Assembly: GCA_032622095.1 (NCBI GenBank) | Contig: CP136066.1 | Location: forward strand, 100,521,319-100,585,318 | DNA length: 64,000 bases | DNA from: Siphonodentalium dalli | Lineage: Eukaryota > Mollusca > Scaphopoda > Gadilida > Siphonodentaliidae | Direction: 5' to 3' | Part shown: piece after piece, positions 34,531-46,396 of the stretch | How positions within the stretch are numbered: the first letter of the stretch is position 1 | How the letters are laid out: every line of letters starts with the position of its first letter | Notes under the pieces: model-generated | What the model was told of the DNA's origin: nothing | What the model saw: the letters and a program-made list of their open reading frames with translations, nothing else | Database searches by the model: none | Translations under genes and position numbers: made by a program

Positions 34531-36494
34531 TTAAATCAACAAATGGGACGCGAAACTAACATTGGCTTCTAGGCATGCGATGACGTTTCACTCAACTATG
34601 CGTTGTTTACCGCGTAAAGAAATAGTTCCAGATAAATAAAGACTCTGACGTATATAATAGCGCATATTAATGAAATTACTTTTCAAACTTGTCATTCATT
34701 ACAGTTTTTGGAAAAATGTTGAAAGCCATAGTAATTTGAGACGTAGCGTATGGAATGTAATCAGGCGACAAACCGGAAGTCAAAGGTCGCCTGGTAATAT
34801 TTACTGTTGTTAAACGAACGTTTAAATATTAGTCCAGGCACATTAGGCGTGAATGGGGAAAAGTAAGGAAATAAATCCGGGAAAGCGGATACGTCACGAA
34901 AAGTCCCCTCAAATCGGAGTTGAGCTTTCGGAGTTAACCAATATTTTCCATATTTTTTTTATTTTTTTTTATTTTTCACAATCATAGGAATAATGGGATG
35001 ATATAACAATTTTTCAGCCGAAACCTATACCATATGTACTCAATATTGTTCAGTACACAATTCTCGAACCAGAGATACAAATTCAACGGGGGGATTTGAA
35101 TGAATTTCGCAGATATGGATATAAAATAACATAATGACCCCAAAAAATGACGATTTTTTCCGACAAACTGTCCTATTCGATGTCAAATTTCTCGGGCTAT
35201 TCATTACGTAGGCGCAAGCAATTTGTTTTAAAAACTGCACAGACATCACTCCTGCAATATAATATGCGGGATTAGCAAATATACCTATGATAAGTGGTCA
35301 ATACTTGTAAAAACATAACCCTACCCCCTAAACTGGCTCTCGTCACATTTTGCTCTTCCGCTAGTCCAAGTGCTTGTTGTAGAAAACACACCAACTGTGA
35401 AAAGGGCGATAAAAGCATGAAACTTGGAACACAAGTTCCTTATAGGCTACTGCTCATTTTCACATGTGGCGACATTTGCGACAGGCTCTTCTTAGCAACG
35501 GTTGCTATGCAACTACCTGGCATCGGATTAATGCATATGACTGATATTATATGTGTTCTAACAAACTAAACTACGTCGTATAGCATTTTTATGGTGAAAA
35601 TAATTGTTGTCAGTTTTGAACTGACTGACAAATTACCATATTTCTTACTTACAAGGGTTGGCGGTTGCTAGGGACACACATGCACACAATCTAAAAATGC
35701 ACATATGACTGATATTATGGTAGCTTTAACAAACTATACTACACCTAATCGCACTTTTATGTTGAAAACAATTAGAATAGTTGTTGTTAGTGTTGAGCTG
35801 GCTGAAAAAAATACCATATAATTCTTACTTATATGAGTGGTAACTGTTGCCATGGTCATACCCGAAATACAACAATGCACATATGACTGATATTATGGTA
35901 GTATTAACGTTTTTATGGTGAAAACAATTATAAATGTTGTTAGTGTGAGCCTAACCAGAATATGGGTACAATTATCCGTTATGCTCCATCAGTTTAGATA
36001 TCGGGAATTCAAAGTGAGAGTTGAAAAGTTGTTGCTTATATTTAATATGAGGCATGGCCATAATAGCTATATAAGCCATAGACCCACACAGCCAGTTGTA
36101 TATTGTAAGTCACGGACCCACTCTACTATATATGAAGAACATAGCTAGGGTCAGCCACCAATATGTTAGCCATGGGCCTAGCCTACAATATAGTTAGGTT
36201 AGGAACACAGGCACATATATAGTCACAGGACCCATGTCCATACATATAGACTATGGACGTAGGATATGTATATTCCATGAATCATACCGCTTTATATAAA
36301 CATACATATATGGTATCTATGACCATGACACTGTTACATGGTGCAAATACCCAAGTGCCCACAGATAGACCATGTGCTAAGATGCCATAGACCAAGTCTG
36401 ATGCACAAAACATTAGTGCACCATGGATTCAGGACCCTATATATGGTATGAACATATGAGACAGTTTTGTGACAGACCAACCTATATATAGATA

Positions 36495-37038
36495 CTAGAA
36501 GGTGACCCGACTTCGTCCGAGCTTTGACCTTGAATTGTCCATTTTGAAGGTCAAGGTCAAGTGGGGTCACGATTTGACCCGTCCAAAACACTGCCCGGAC
36601 AAAAGTACCCGTCGAAATCCATCCGGTTTTACCCGATTTGACCTTGAATTGATCATTTTGAAGGTCAAAAACACCCAGTGGACAAAAGTAACCCTATGTA
36701 TAAAATATCGTCGAAATCCCTTCAAAATTCGCAATTTGACGTTGAATTGACCCGATTTCAAGGTCAAGGTCACGTCGCACGGGCAAATGAATATGCTGAT
36801 GAGACTCCCCATACGAAAGTATCCCCACATACCAAGTTTCATCGAAATCCCGTGATATTCGGGCGTTTGACCTTGAAATTACCCGATTTCAAGGTCAATG
36901 TGACGTCGCACGGGCAAATTAATATGTCACTCCCCGGCCGAAAATAACCCCACATACCAAGTTTCATCGAAATCGGGTCGGCCGTTTTCGAGTTCATCGC
37001 GAACACAGACACACAGATCTTCCAAAATATATAATAGA
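36495..37038 (-). mobile_element. Helitron, family H1, inner member of a tandem pair
   Basis: Minus-strand 5' end TCTATTATATATTTTGG at 37038 and 3' end hairpin (CGGACGAAGTCGG) then TCACCTTCTAG at 36495. The interior has repeated TTGACCTTGAAATTACCCG and CCACATACCAAGTTTCATCG words. The nonamer TCAAGGTCA occurs about seven times on either strand. It is non-autonomous, with no Rep/helicase frame. Its 5' TC directly follows the 3' CTAG of the next element. Confidence 0.82.
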
Positions 37039-37772
37039 CTAGCAGGTTAGCCCGCCACCGGCGGCGTTTGTCCGAAACATGACATTTTATGACATGTTTA
37101 TAATGTTTTTTAAATGTAATATATTTTTTTTCTGAATTTTTTTCAAAACATGACATTTTATGACATGTTTATTTTTTAATATTAATTTAATGTTTTTAAA
37201 TGTAATATATTTTTTTTCAGAATTTTTTTATTTTTTGTTTCTGGCGGAAAAAATTACCCGATGAAATCCCCCCTTCCTAGGAACGATATTGGGTTTTTCA
37301 ATATTTTACCCGATTTGACCTTGAATTGATCATTTTCAAGGTCAAGGTCATGTCGGGGTCACAATATATAATTTGTGGGTACGCGTTTGAAGGTTAAGAC
37401 TGACCCGATGAAAAATTCCCCCGTTCCTAGGAACGACAGACATAAGAATGTTTCACACAATGCGACGTCGACGATCCCCGTGTGTTTTTACACTTATAAC
37501 GTTGAATGGTAAACAGACGCTCTTTATAGCGATGCGTCAAAAACAAACGCTCATTAAATTATGACTTGATTAACCATCGCGGTGCCGATTGCGGTGATTT
37601 GGGAAGTGAGAAACGGTGCTCTGAGCTTCTCCAAAACGCGACAACTACGGTGTTCGTGGGTTTTTACACTTATATACGAAATTTGAACTCGATGGGTGCA
37701 GTCGTTTTCGATTCTATGACCCAGGTTCCTAAATAAAAGCTACGGCACCGGCGTTATTAATAATTTCATAGA
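37039..37772 (-). mobile_element. Helitron-like element, outer member of a tandem pair
   Basis: Minus-strand 3' end: stem CCGCC/GGCGG, then GCTAACCTG and CTAG at 37039-37042. The proposed 5' end TCTATGAAATTATTAATAACG begins at 37772, preceded by A. The interior includes a duplicated GACATTTTATGACATGTTTA block (about 37080 and 37150) and two TTCAAGGTCA words. The 3' end is firm; the 5' end is inferred from the A/T flank rule. Confidence 0.65.
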
Positions 37773-39888
37773 TTCACATATATGCTGGTAGGCAATGGAC
37801 TGATCCACATATATAGGAGAAACGTGGACCCCATGCCTACTGGTAAGTCATTGACCAAAATGAATGTGCATGGATCCACGTCTCTATATGAATACCATAT
37901 ACGTACGTCCGTTTTCAGCCATTCGACCAACGCCCTATAGGATGGAGGTTCCTATCGATTGGCCGTGTGCACCACCATAGCTTGGCTATGGACCCAGGCT
38001 CATATAGGTAGGAGATTGAGACGGGCCATTATGGACAGCCCGTGTATCCAGGCTGATTTAGTTATGACCTTATTAACAGACATATATGTAAGACATGAAC
38101 CCATCCCATGAATGTACATGTTACGTGACTATCTAGGTTATAACAACAGCCACACATACGCCATGGACCCATATGAACACCACATGTAGTGCAAATACAC
38201 AGGTGTCTGTAGTTATGAACGCATGACATGTACCCAGGTATATACGGCAAATCAATAGAACCAACCCTAAATAGTATATCATCGGTCCAGGCCCCTTTCA
38301 GGTGGTCAGGTGGTATCGACATAAATATGGGTCAATATTTTTTACATGTCTCATTAAAATGTATTCCAACAATCGATTGGTGGAATAAACAATAATAAAC
38401 TCCACACAGGTATGTGATTCTGATAAAACTAACTGAATAGTATGTCAGTTTAAAGAAGATTTGTCAATGGTAGGTGGTTACCTAACAACAATGAAACCTC
38501 AATACCAATTTGCCTCACGAGAATCACACGAAAATGCATCAGTACACAACACAACAACCTTTAGTTATGCATTATTGTCAATATAAGCATAATATGGCAT
38601 ATTATGAAACAATTATATGAAACTCATACATATGGTATGTTTTCAAAGGTGGGTATGTCCATAGCAACCATTACACCCCGTTAGGTAACGAATGCGGCAA
38701 CTTTACTGCCATGTTCACACTGACAACAATTATAATAATTGTTTTCAGTATAAAAATGTTATATGACGTAGTTTATTTTGTTAAAACTATCATAATATCA
38801 GTCATGTGTGCATTTTTCGGTGTCTGGTATGTCCCTAGCAACCGTTACCAGAAATATATAGTAATTTTTAAAGTCGAACCCACACTAACAATAACTATTA
38901 CAATTGTTTCAACATAAAATGATAATGACGTAGTTTATATTAGTTTGTCAAAACTACCATAATATCAGTCAGCTCGGCATTTTTCGATTTCGGGTATGTC
39001 CCTAGTAACCGTTACCACACCTGTAAGTAAGAACTGTGGTAATTTTCCAGCCAGATCCACCCGAACAACAACTAATAGTATTTTCACCATAAAAATGCTG
39101 CATGCCGTAGGTTAGATTGTTAAAACTGACATAATATCAGTCATATTTGTATTTCTTCGATGTGGGATAGTTGCCTAGCAACCATTGCCAAGGAAGGACC
39201 TGCCGCGATGTCTACACATCTGAAAATGATTAATAGTGTATAAGGAACCTATGTTCCAAGTTTCATAGTGTTATCGCCATTTGCACCATTGTTACGTCAA
39301 ACGCCAGGACTATTATGTTGTATTTTTGCCTTTCAGACACTCAAAGCCATGGCGTACGTTTTAGGGGTAGTGTTATGTTTCCGGCTATAAAATCTTAAGG
39401 ATGGTGATGGTTCGATATATCTCATCACTTTCCTGTTCTGAACTAATCACTGTTCTAGTAATATGGTTCATATTTTAGCTCATTGTCGTCTGAATATCTT
39501 TACTCGCCCTCTTTTGTTTGGAAAAATTTGAATCACCATGCGATTTATATGCGCTCTTCGCCAATAAATTTCATCACAATTATGGAGTATCGACTGTTAG
39601 TAAGCGCTAGCATCAATTACGCATATCTATCGACACCTGCTCCATGGTTGACGGGTATGTGTGAAGATTGAGTCCATAAATTAGCCTACATACGACTGCA
39701 TTAGCATATGGTATAATGGAATGTCGTCAGAATTTGCACCATTACGAACAATCATGATATCTAAAAAAGCTCAACTCGGATTCTAGGGGACTTTTGCCAA
39801 GTTGTTCATAAACATGTTCTTATTAATCCCTGAAAAATTCAGCTTTTCCGGATTTTGTTCACTAGTGAAACCTAATGTGCCTGGACTA

Positions 39889-40488
39889 TATCACAATTTA
39901 TAGAATGGGTTCATTGAATGGAATAAGGGTAGAATCATGTCATAAAAGTATATAATGAATGTGAATAATGTATTACCACGAGGGCCTTCCATATTAACAA
40001 TCTTTGCTTCAATGGGGTCCTGTTGTGTGTATATTTATTATACGCCCAACGGTGAATTATAGAAAAAAACGAGTTTAGATAAATATCGATATCACCCAGG
40101 AGGGGATATAGAAGAATATACTTTCACACTAGCTTGCGCGTGCGACCGATTCACTTGCGAGTACCAATACTGTTTCCGGTTTGTACTATTGAAGAATGTC
40201 AAAGTGAAAGAACCCATTGTGATATTCTAAATTATATTATATTCACTGATACAGTTATAATTAAAATCTATTTTATGTTGAAATTCGACATATTTATGGC
40301 GGAAATAAAGGGAAGAATACGGGAACTATATTTGTATATTCTGCGGATGGTGAAGTAGCATTGCGAGAACAGGCATCGATTAGCTGATGGCTTCAAAAAT
40401 TATGCATCGATTGAAGACGATTGTGATATCATTTAACGTCGTAAGTGGTGAATTTCTTTGGAAATGCGTATAATAAAAAGAATATATA
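39889..40488. other. GPCR intron, nothing recognised
   Basis: AT-rich sequence following the long-inverted-repeat element. The 74-codon frame at 40134-40358 has no motif. Confidence 0.4.
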
Positions 40489-40629
40489 GTGTTTTTTTAG
40501 TGGATACCGAAAAATACGTCATTCGTGACCGCGACAAATGTTTATTTTCGCTCGCGGCAAGCCGCTCGCGAAAATAAACATTTGTCTCGCTCACTCATGA
40601 CATATTTTTCGGTATCCACTCAAAAACAC
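40489..40629. repeat. Palindromic MITE, probable TA target
   Basis: GTGTTTTTTTAGTGGATACC on the left mirrors GGTATCCACTCAAAAACAC on the right. The inner arms GACAAATGTTTATTTTCGC and its inverse pair around the loop CTCGCGGCAAGCCGCTCG. TA borders both sides. Arms of about 65 bases leave almost no unpaired interior. Confidence 0.75.
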
Positions 40630-40679
40630 TAGATATCCTCTATGTATTAATGTCATTGAGTATATAATAAACTATATTG

Positions 40680-41416
40680 AACTTAAACTTGATAGGAGAG
40701 ATGGGCGTTTATACCTCCCACCATACTTTTGCCAAACTTTTCAACAATTTCATGACACTTGACAACACTTGGACTTTAGTTGGGAATTTCAGACCAATAG
40801 AAACTTATGTCGAAACTGTTTTGATTGTTTCTTTTTTTCCCCAGAAACTGGAATCACTGACTTGTAAGCCACCTTTAGAGAATTATCTGGGGGAAACCCT
40901 ATACTACTACAGTTAAACCCCAAAAGAATTCTCAAAAAGTATGTAATTCCATGTTATGTGGATTTTCCAACCAACATTTAGTGTGAAATGTGTTCTTTTA
41001 GACCAAAAGTCATAATAATGTTGCTACGGTTTGGATTGAAATGGCCATCAGTTTGAAGTTTCCCAACCATAGTGTGGTGTTTAGTTGGACATTTATAACA
41101 GTTGAACAGTTCATGGTACTGATTGGAAAATTCCAACACAAAGCCTGAAAGGATGGGGTTGCAGATGGAACTTCCTTAACTTGGGAATGTGTGTTTGATA
41201 CATGCCTTCAAGGGGTTCAGTTGAAAATTCTGAGTTTGATATTGCCCACAAACACCCCGCATGCATAGAGAACTAAGCACGTCGTGGTATGCGATGTCCC
41301 TGGCAACGGTGCACCGCAATGTGGATCCTGTTATACTCCTATATCAATCGGACATTGAATTAATGGATACATATTTTAATTATTCAGTTAATAATTAAAA
41401 TATTTCTTGCTGGTGA
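40680..41416. repeat. Repeat segment, second copy at 44770-45080
   Basis: The 310-base segment 41107-41416 (GTTCATGGTACTGAT to TTCTTGCTGGTGA) recurs at 44770-45079 with few differences. The part before it (40680-41106) has words such as CAACATTTAGTGTGAAATGTG and AAGTTTCCCAACCA, relating it to the GTTGGAAATTTCC family. Confidence 0.75.
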
Positions 41417-44400
41417 TAGGATAGGATAGGATAGGATATTTTATTTCAATATACACATATTAATACATGATACATTTGACAAATATTACATTGTATATTC
41501 GAGGGGGTGGCATAGTCAGGCTAGACTGTCTTACTGTCGCCCCCTTGAAGATGAAAATATGTTACGATAGGCGGTCAGGATTCATTGTACAATGCACGGC
41601 TAAATAATTATGTATCTCACAATGGTTGCATTTAACTGGATTATATGCATGGAGGATATACGTCTAGATAAATCGATTATTGGTTACTCGATGGTTTGTC
41701 TCTTTCTTGTCAGTGGGATGTTCCTTGAAAGTCGAGTAGGAATGTGTTGAGTGAGGTTCTGGATTGCGATATAGCGGAAGTCACTTATTGACGAGCTACC
41801 ACACAGTCGGGACATCTTTGATTGTTGCATTTAATTGTTGCAGCATATTTTTTAATGCAATCGGCATGTAAACGACGTTTGAATGTGTGCCTGGATTGGT
41901 ATGATGTAAATTTGTTATCTAAGTTGTTCCAGATGGTTGGATAAGAATGGAATGGTAGTTGTTGGGACCAAGATGTTCTTGGTTTTTTTTTAAATAGTGG
42001 GTGCTTTGGGTGTCTGGTTCGGTTTTGCGTTTCGTAAACATGTCGGTGAATGATTCTATTAAGCGCATATAATACCAATCATGCATGAAAACCGCCGCTT
42101 GTACTTTGTGGATGTCGTAGATTTTGAGTATATTTTCTTTTTTAAAAAGAGGTTCTGTGTGGCTTCTATATTTCTTATTACATAAAACTCGTATCGCGCG
42201 TTTTTGAAGCATGATTTTTTTTTAGACCGCTGGGACGTGTTCCCAAATTTGAACACCGTAGACAAGATGGCTTTGTATTAGAGCATAATATAATGTTTAA
42301 AGTGCGCTACCAGGAAAGAAGTGTTTAACTGTATTGATGTGGTATATGGCATTTACCATTTTAGAACAAACTGAGGACACATGTTTTTTAAAGGTCAGGT
42401 TTTCATCTATATGGATTCCTAAGAATTTTGTGGAGGATTCGTGCTCAAGATTTCCTATCTTATTTAGTTCCGTATTATTTAAGTAAACCTTTATGAAGTT
42501 CCATTTGTCATCATTGTTCTCTGTGTGTATTAGCATATAGTTGCTTTTTTTTGTATTGATCACTAACTTATTGCTACAGCACCAATCAAATATGTTGCGT
42601 AACTCATTATTCACATAACTTTCTACAAGGATGTTATTTTTTCCACCAGTTACTAGAGTCGTATCGTCCGCGTATGATAAGATATCCATGGTTGTCTAAT
42701 TGGACATATCGTTAACGTAAATTAAGAAAATTATCGGTCCCAGTATTGAACCCTGGGGCACTCCACACATCACTTCCGTTAATTTAGATTTGGTACCATT
42801 GAGTTCAACATATTGCCTTCTATTTTGCAGATAGCTCCGAAACCATGAGTATGCTGTGCCCCGTATGCCATAGTGATCTAGTTTATGAAGTAAAATATCG
42901 TGATTTATCGTATCAAATGCTTTTGCAAGGTCGAGGAATAGAGCTAAAGTGGAATCTCTTGTCATGGTGTCATTATTTGAGACAACTTGATCGAGGAGGT
43001 GTAATACAGGATGGAAGGTTGAATGATTAGGACGGAAGCCGTATTGGTGTTTATAGAGTATGTTTTGTTCATTTAAGAAGTCTAGTAATCGTTTATGCAT
43101 TATTTTTTCGAGAAGTTTCGAGATAGCTGTAAGAATGCTGATAGGTCTGTAGTTGGAGATTTCATGAGTGGTATTATTTTTGGGGATCGGGACTACTTTA
43201 GACATTTTCATTTTGTTAGGGACAATTCCATGCTCTAAGGACAAGTTAAAAATATGCAATAATGCTGGGGCTATCTCCTCAATTGTTTCCTTGATAAGTT
43301 TAGTTGATATACCATTGAAGTCCCTTGATACTTTCCCAGTCATAGAGAAACATGTGAGGATGATCTCCTGTATAGAGGTCGGAATTATTTTGAAATTGAT
43401 GTCGTCTGGTTTGCGGTTATGAAGAAAATCTGTAAAATGTGAGTCATTTTCATGTTCATTAAGTTTGCTGGTTTCCCGCCCAATTTTTGAGAAAAAGTCA
43501 TTGAACCTTTCCGATATGAGTTTGGAATTTTCAAGTTCTATTCCGTTTTCAGTAAAAGTCTTTGTGTTAATATTTGTGTTTCCATTTATCTTCAATGCAC
43601 CCTTAAGTATTTTCCATGTTTTCTTTAAGTTATTTTTATTTACTTCTAGAATATTTGTATCTATTATATATTTGGGAAGATCTGTGTGTGTGTGTGTCTG
43701 TGTGTGGTGTGTGTGTTCGCGATGAACTCGAAAATGGCCGAGCCGATTTCGATGAAACTTGGTATGTGGGGGTACTTTCGACCGGGGGTGGCATAGGCAT
43801 ATTAATTTGTCCGTGCGACGTGACCTTGACATTGAAATCGGGTAATTTCAAGGTCAAACGCCCGAATATCACGGGATTTCAATGAAACTTGGTATGTGGG
43901 GATACCTTCGGCCGGGGAGTGGCATACACCTATTAATTTGCCCGTACGACGTGACCTTGACCTTGAAATCGGGTCATTTCAAGGTCAAACGTCCGAATAT
44001 CACGGGATTTCGATGAAACTTGGTATGTGGGTGTACCTTCGGCCGGGGAGTCTCATAAGCATATTCATTTGCCCGTGCGACGTGACCTTGACCTTGAAAT
44101 CGGGTCAATTCAAGGTCAAATCGCCAATTTTGATGGGATTTCGACGAAATTTTATACACAGGGTTACTTTTGTCCACTGAGTGTTTTGGACGGGTCAAAT
44201 CGTGACCCCGATCTGACATTGACCTTCAAAATGATCAATTCAAGGTCAAATCGGGTAAAACCGGATGGATTTCGACGGGCACGTTTGTCGGGTACTTTTG
44301 TCCGGGCAGTGTTTTGGACTGGTCAAATCGTGACCCCACTTGACCTTCAAAATGGACAATTCAAGGCCAAAGCCCGGACGAAGTCGGGTCACCTTCTAGT

Positions 44401-44634
44401 AGTATATATTTTTACTCCTTCTGATTAGTTTATTATATAAGGTACGATAACTCAAATATTTATTTACGTTCGTTTCCGTGGGTTTATTCAATTTGCGTAA
44501 ATATAGCTGGTTCTTAACAATACTTGACTTAATCAATCCAGATGTCATCCAAGGTTCGCGTTTTATGAATATTTTGGGTATATGTCGACTTTTGATGGGG
44601 AAAGCTAGTTCATATGCATTCATATAGATATCTA
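41417..44634 (-). pseudogene. CR1/L2-type LINE, 5' truncated and broken
   Basis: Reading the minus strand from 44634: the linker after the endonuclease (frame to 44396), a 740 bp Helitron (43660-44399), then the RT frame 42696-43832. RT motifs in order are [54 protein letters not shown], an in-frame TAG at about 42700, then SYADDT (42668 region). A thumb and C-terminal part with further stops and shifts continues to about 41785. The 3' tail is a (TATCC)n pentamer run at 41414-41438, typical of CR1/L2-group tails. With the Helitron removed the frame is continuous across the junction. The endonuclease is missing. Dead element in the GPCR intron, same strand as the receptor. Confidence 0.9.
43660..44399 (+). 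mobile_element. Helitron, family H1, inside a LINE reverse transcriptase frame
   Basis: 5' TCTATTATATATTTGGG preceded by A (43659); 3' hairpin CCCGGACGAAGTCGGG, spacer TCACCTT, CTAG (44396-44399), then T. After the 5' end comes a TGTGTG microsatellite (43681-43712), then five units of about 128 bp starting GATTTCGATGAAACTTGGTA or variants (43745, 43877, 44005, 44138, 44266). The TCAAGGTCA nonamer occurs nine times on either strand between 43821 and 44248. No protein of its own. Removal restores the host LINE codons exactly. Confidence 0.93.
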
Positions 44635-44639
44635 AGAAG

Positions 44640-45080
44640 GGACGTGGCTAGAGTGTCTCCGTTTGGGGGGGGTGCCCACCTTGGGAAATTCCAACTGCAT
44701 GCACCCCCCCCCCCTTGAATCAGAATCAGACCAAACGCAAGTTTTGAATAATTCCATTTGCACCACCCCCAGTTCATGGTACTGATCGGAAAATTCCAAC
44801 CCAACGCCTGAAAGGATGGGGTTGTATATGGAACTTCCTTAACTTGGGAATTTGTGTTTGATACATGCCTTCAAGGGGTTCAGTTGAAAATTCTGAGTTT
44901 GATACTGCCCACAAACACCCCGCATGCATAGAGACCTAAGCACGTCATGGTAGGCGATGTCCCTGGCAACGATGCACAGCAATGTGGATCCTGTTATACT
45001 CATATATCAATCGGACATTGAATTAATGGATACAAATTTTAATTATTCAGTTAATAATTACAATATTTCTTGCTGGTGAC
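44640..45080. repeat. hAT 5' fragment plus copy of the 41107 segment
   Basis: 44640-44765 resembles the first 90 bases of the hAT-like element at 45081 (GGACGTGGCTAG, GTCTCCGTTTGGGG, CCTTGGGAAATTCCAACTGC). 44770-45080 repeats 41107-41416. The order segment, LINE, hAT start, segment, hAT shows a local tandem duplication into which the LINE later inserted. Confidence 0.7.
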
Positions 45081-46055
45081 CAGGGACGTGGCTAGTGGGT
45101 CTCCGTTTGGGGGGTTGTCCACCTTGGGAAATTCCAACTGCATGCACTCCCCCCTTGAATCAGAATCAGACCAGGTATGAGAACATTCAGATATTTTAAC
45201 CTGAAAAATTGTATAAATCCTAACATCTAGTGGTCTAACTCCAGACCAATGTACACGGCTACGGGCAAGAGACCAGGACACACCGGGCTGACCATGGTTG
45301 TTCGGTCCGGTGTGAGAAAATTTTGAAAACTATACAAGAAAATCGCAAATCCTTCCATCTAGACTGGCCTCAACTGAAGCTTTCCTAGTGTTGGAAATTT
45401 CAAACCTCATACGCCCCTCAGGTTGGAAGTCTTACCAAATGTAGTGAAATATTGTTTTGTTAAACTGATTAGCAGTTTTGTATTGGCCACGGGGGAGGGA
45501 CAACGACACACCGGGCGGACCATGGTTCGGCTCGGTGTGCGAATTTTTTTTAATCTGAACAAGAAAATCACAAACTCCTAGCATCTAGACTAGCATCAAG
45601 CCTTCCTAGAGTTGGACATTTCAAACCTGACACCCCCACTTAGGTTGGAAAATTTCCAACTGATGACAATGTTGACCAAATGAATGACAATATTGTTTTC
45701 ATAAATTAACTAGCAGTTTTTGACTGGTCACGGGGAGGGACCAGGACACAAGCTTTCCAAGTGTTGGAAATTTCAAACCTGTCACCACCCCCCTAAGGTT
45801 GGAAAATTTCCAACTGATGACAATTTCAGTCCAAAATTTTGACAAAAAATATGCAAATATTGGTCAAAAAACAATTAATTCCCCTCAATAAATTTTTGAA
45901 AATCAAACTATATAAGACCATTTTCAACCTATTGTTGGTGTGAAATTTCCAACTAATGTTTTGGCAGGTATGAAATTTCCAACTGTTGAAAATTTTGACC
46001 AAAGTTGGGGGTGATACACCCCCCCCCCCCAAACCCCCCTGTCGCCACGTCTCTG
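45081..46055. mobile_element. hAT-like element with 8 bp target duplication
   Basis: The 8-base word CTGGTGAC stands on both sides (45073-45080 and 46056-46063). The ends are CAGGGACGTGGC and GCCACGTCTCTG, inverse repeats apart from one base. The interior contains repeated GTTGGAAA(A)TTTCCAAC words and a block shared with 25914-26160. At 975 bp with no transposase frame it is non-autonomous. Confidence 0.85.
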
Positions 46056-46396
46056 CTGGTGACACTTCCAACTAAAACTAAGTTTCCATGAAACTCTATT
46101 TGAGGCATATTAAATCTGACAAGTTTACATTGAAAATCGCCGTCAAGCTCCCTTCAGACTATGCCAGCGGTTGTAAATCAGTATCTAGTAGTGAAACACA
46201 TTTATAAACGAAGTTGTGAAACATTCCACGGCTGTTTCTTTAAAGGATTACACTGGTGTAGCTTTTCTCAGTCATTATCGACGCCCGCTAATTCACTGAG
46301 CACGTTGCCGAAAAGTGGTTTTGATAGGCCGCCCGTAATTAGGTTATGCCGATTCATGCGATTGAATATTCCATTATGGATTATGCAGTCTGAATC

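Larger units (their letters stand above)
34832..39886. mobile_element. Large long-inverted-repeat element, TA flanks
   Basis: The left end GTCCAGGCACATTAGG and right end CCTAATGTGCCTGGAC are inverse copies, each bordered by TA (34830-34831, 39887-39888). The arms extend inward more than a kilobase, shown by CATAAC(C/A)CTACCCC-TAAA, GATAA(A/C)A(G/C)(C/T)ATGAAACTTGGAAC and TTCCTTATA on the left and their inverses on the right. Each arm holds three to four units of about 165 bp with TATGACTGATATTATG. The centre (36000-36490 and 37775-38330) is made of short ATGGACCCATATA-type words. Two Helitrons occupy 36495-37772. No transposase frame was recognised. Confidence 0.7.

Noticed and set aside
36334-37156. 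Frames with repeated HTKFHRNP or KVKWGHDLTRP text
   Set aside because: They are Helitron repeat units read through in several frames, with no protein family.
35280-39300. A CRISPR-like array from the regular 165-base units
   Set aside because: The units are long, diverged and adjacent without spacers, lie in inverted arms, and the genome is eukaryotic.
43165-43725. Plus-strand frames over the LINE RT (43168-43422, 43465-43725)
   Set aside because: They are shadows of the minus-strand RT frame, which carries the real motifs.
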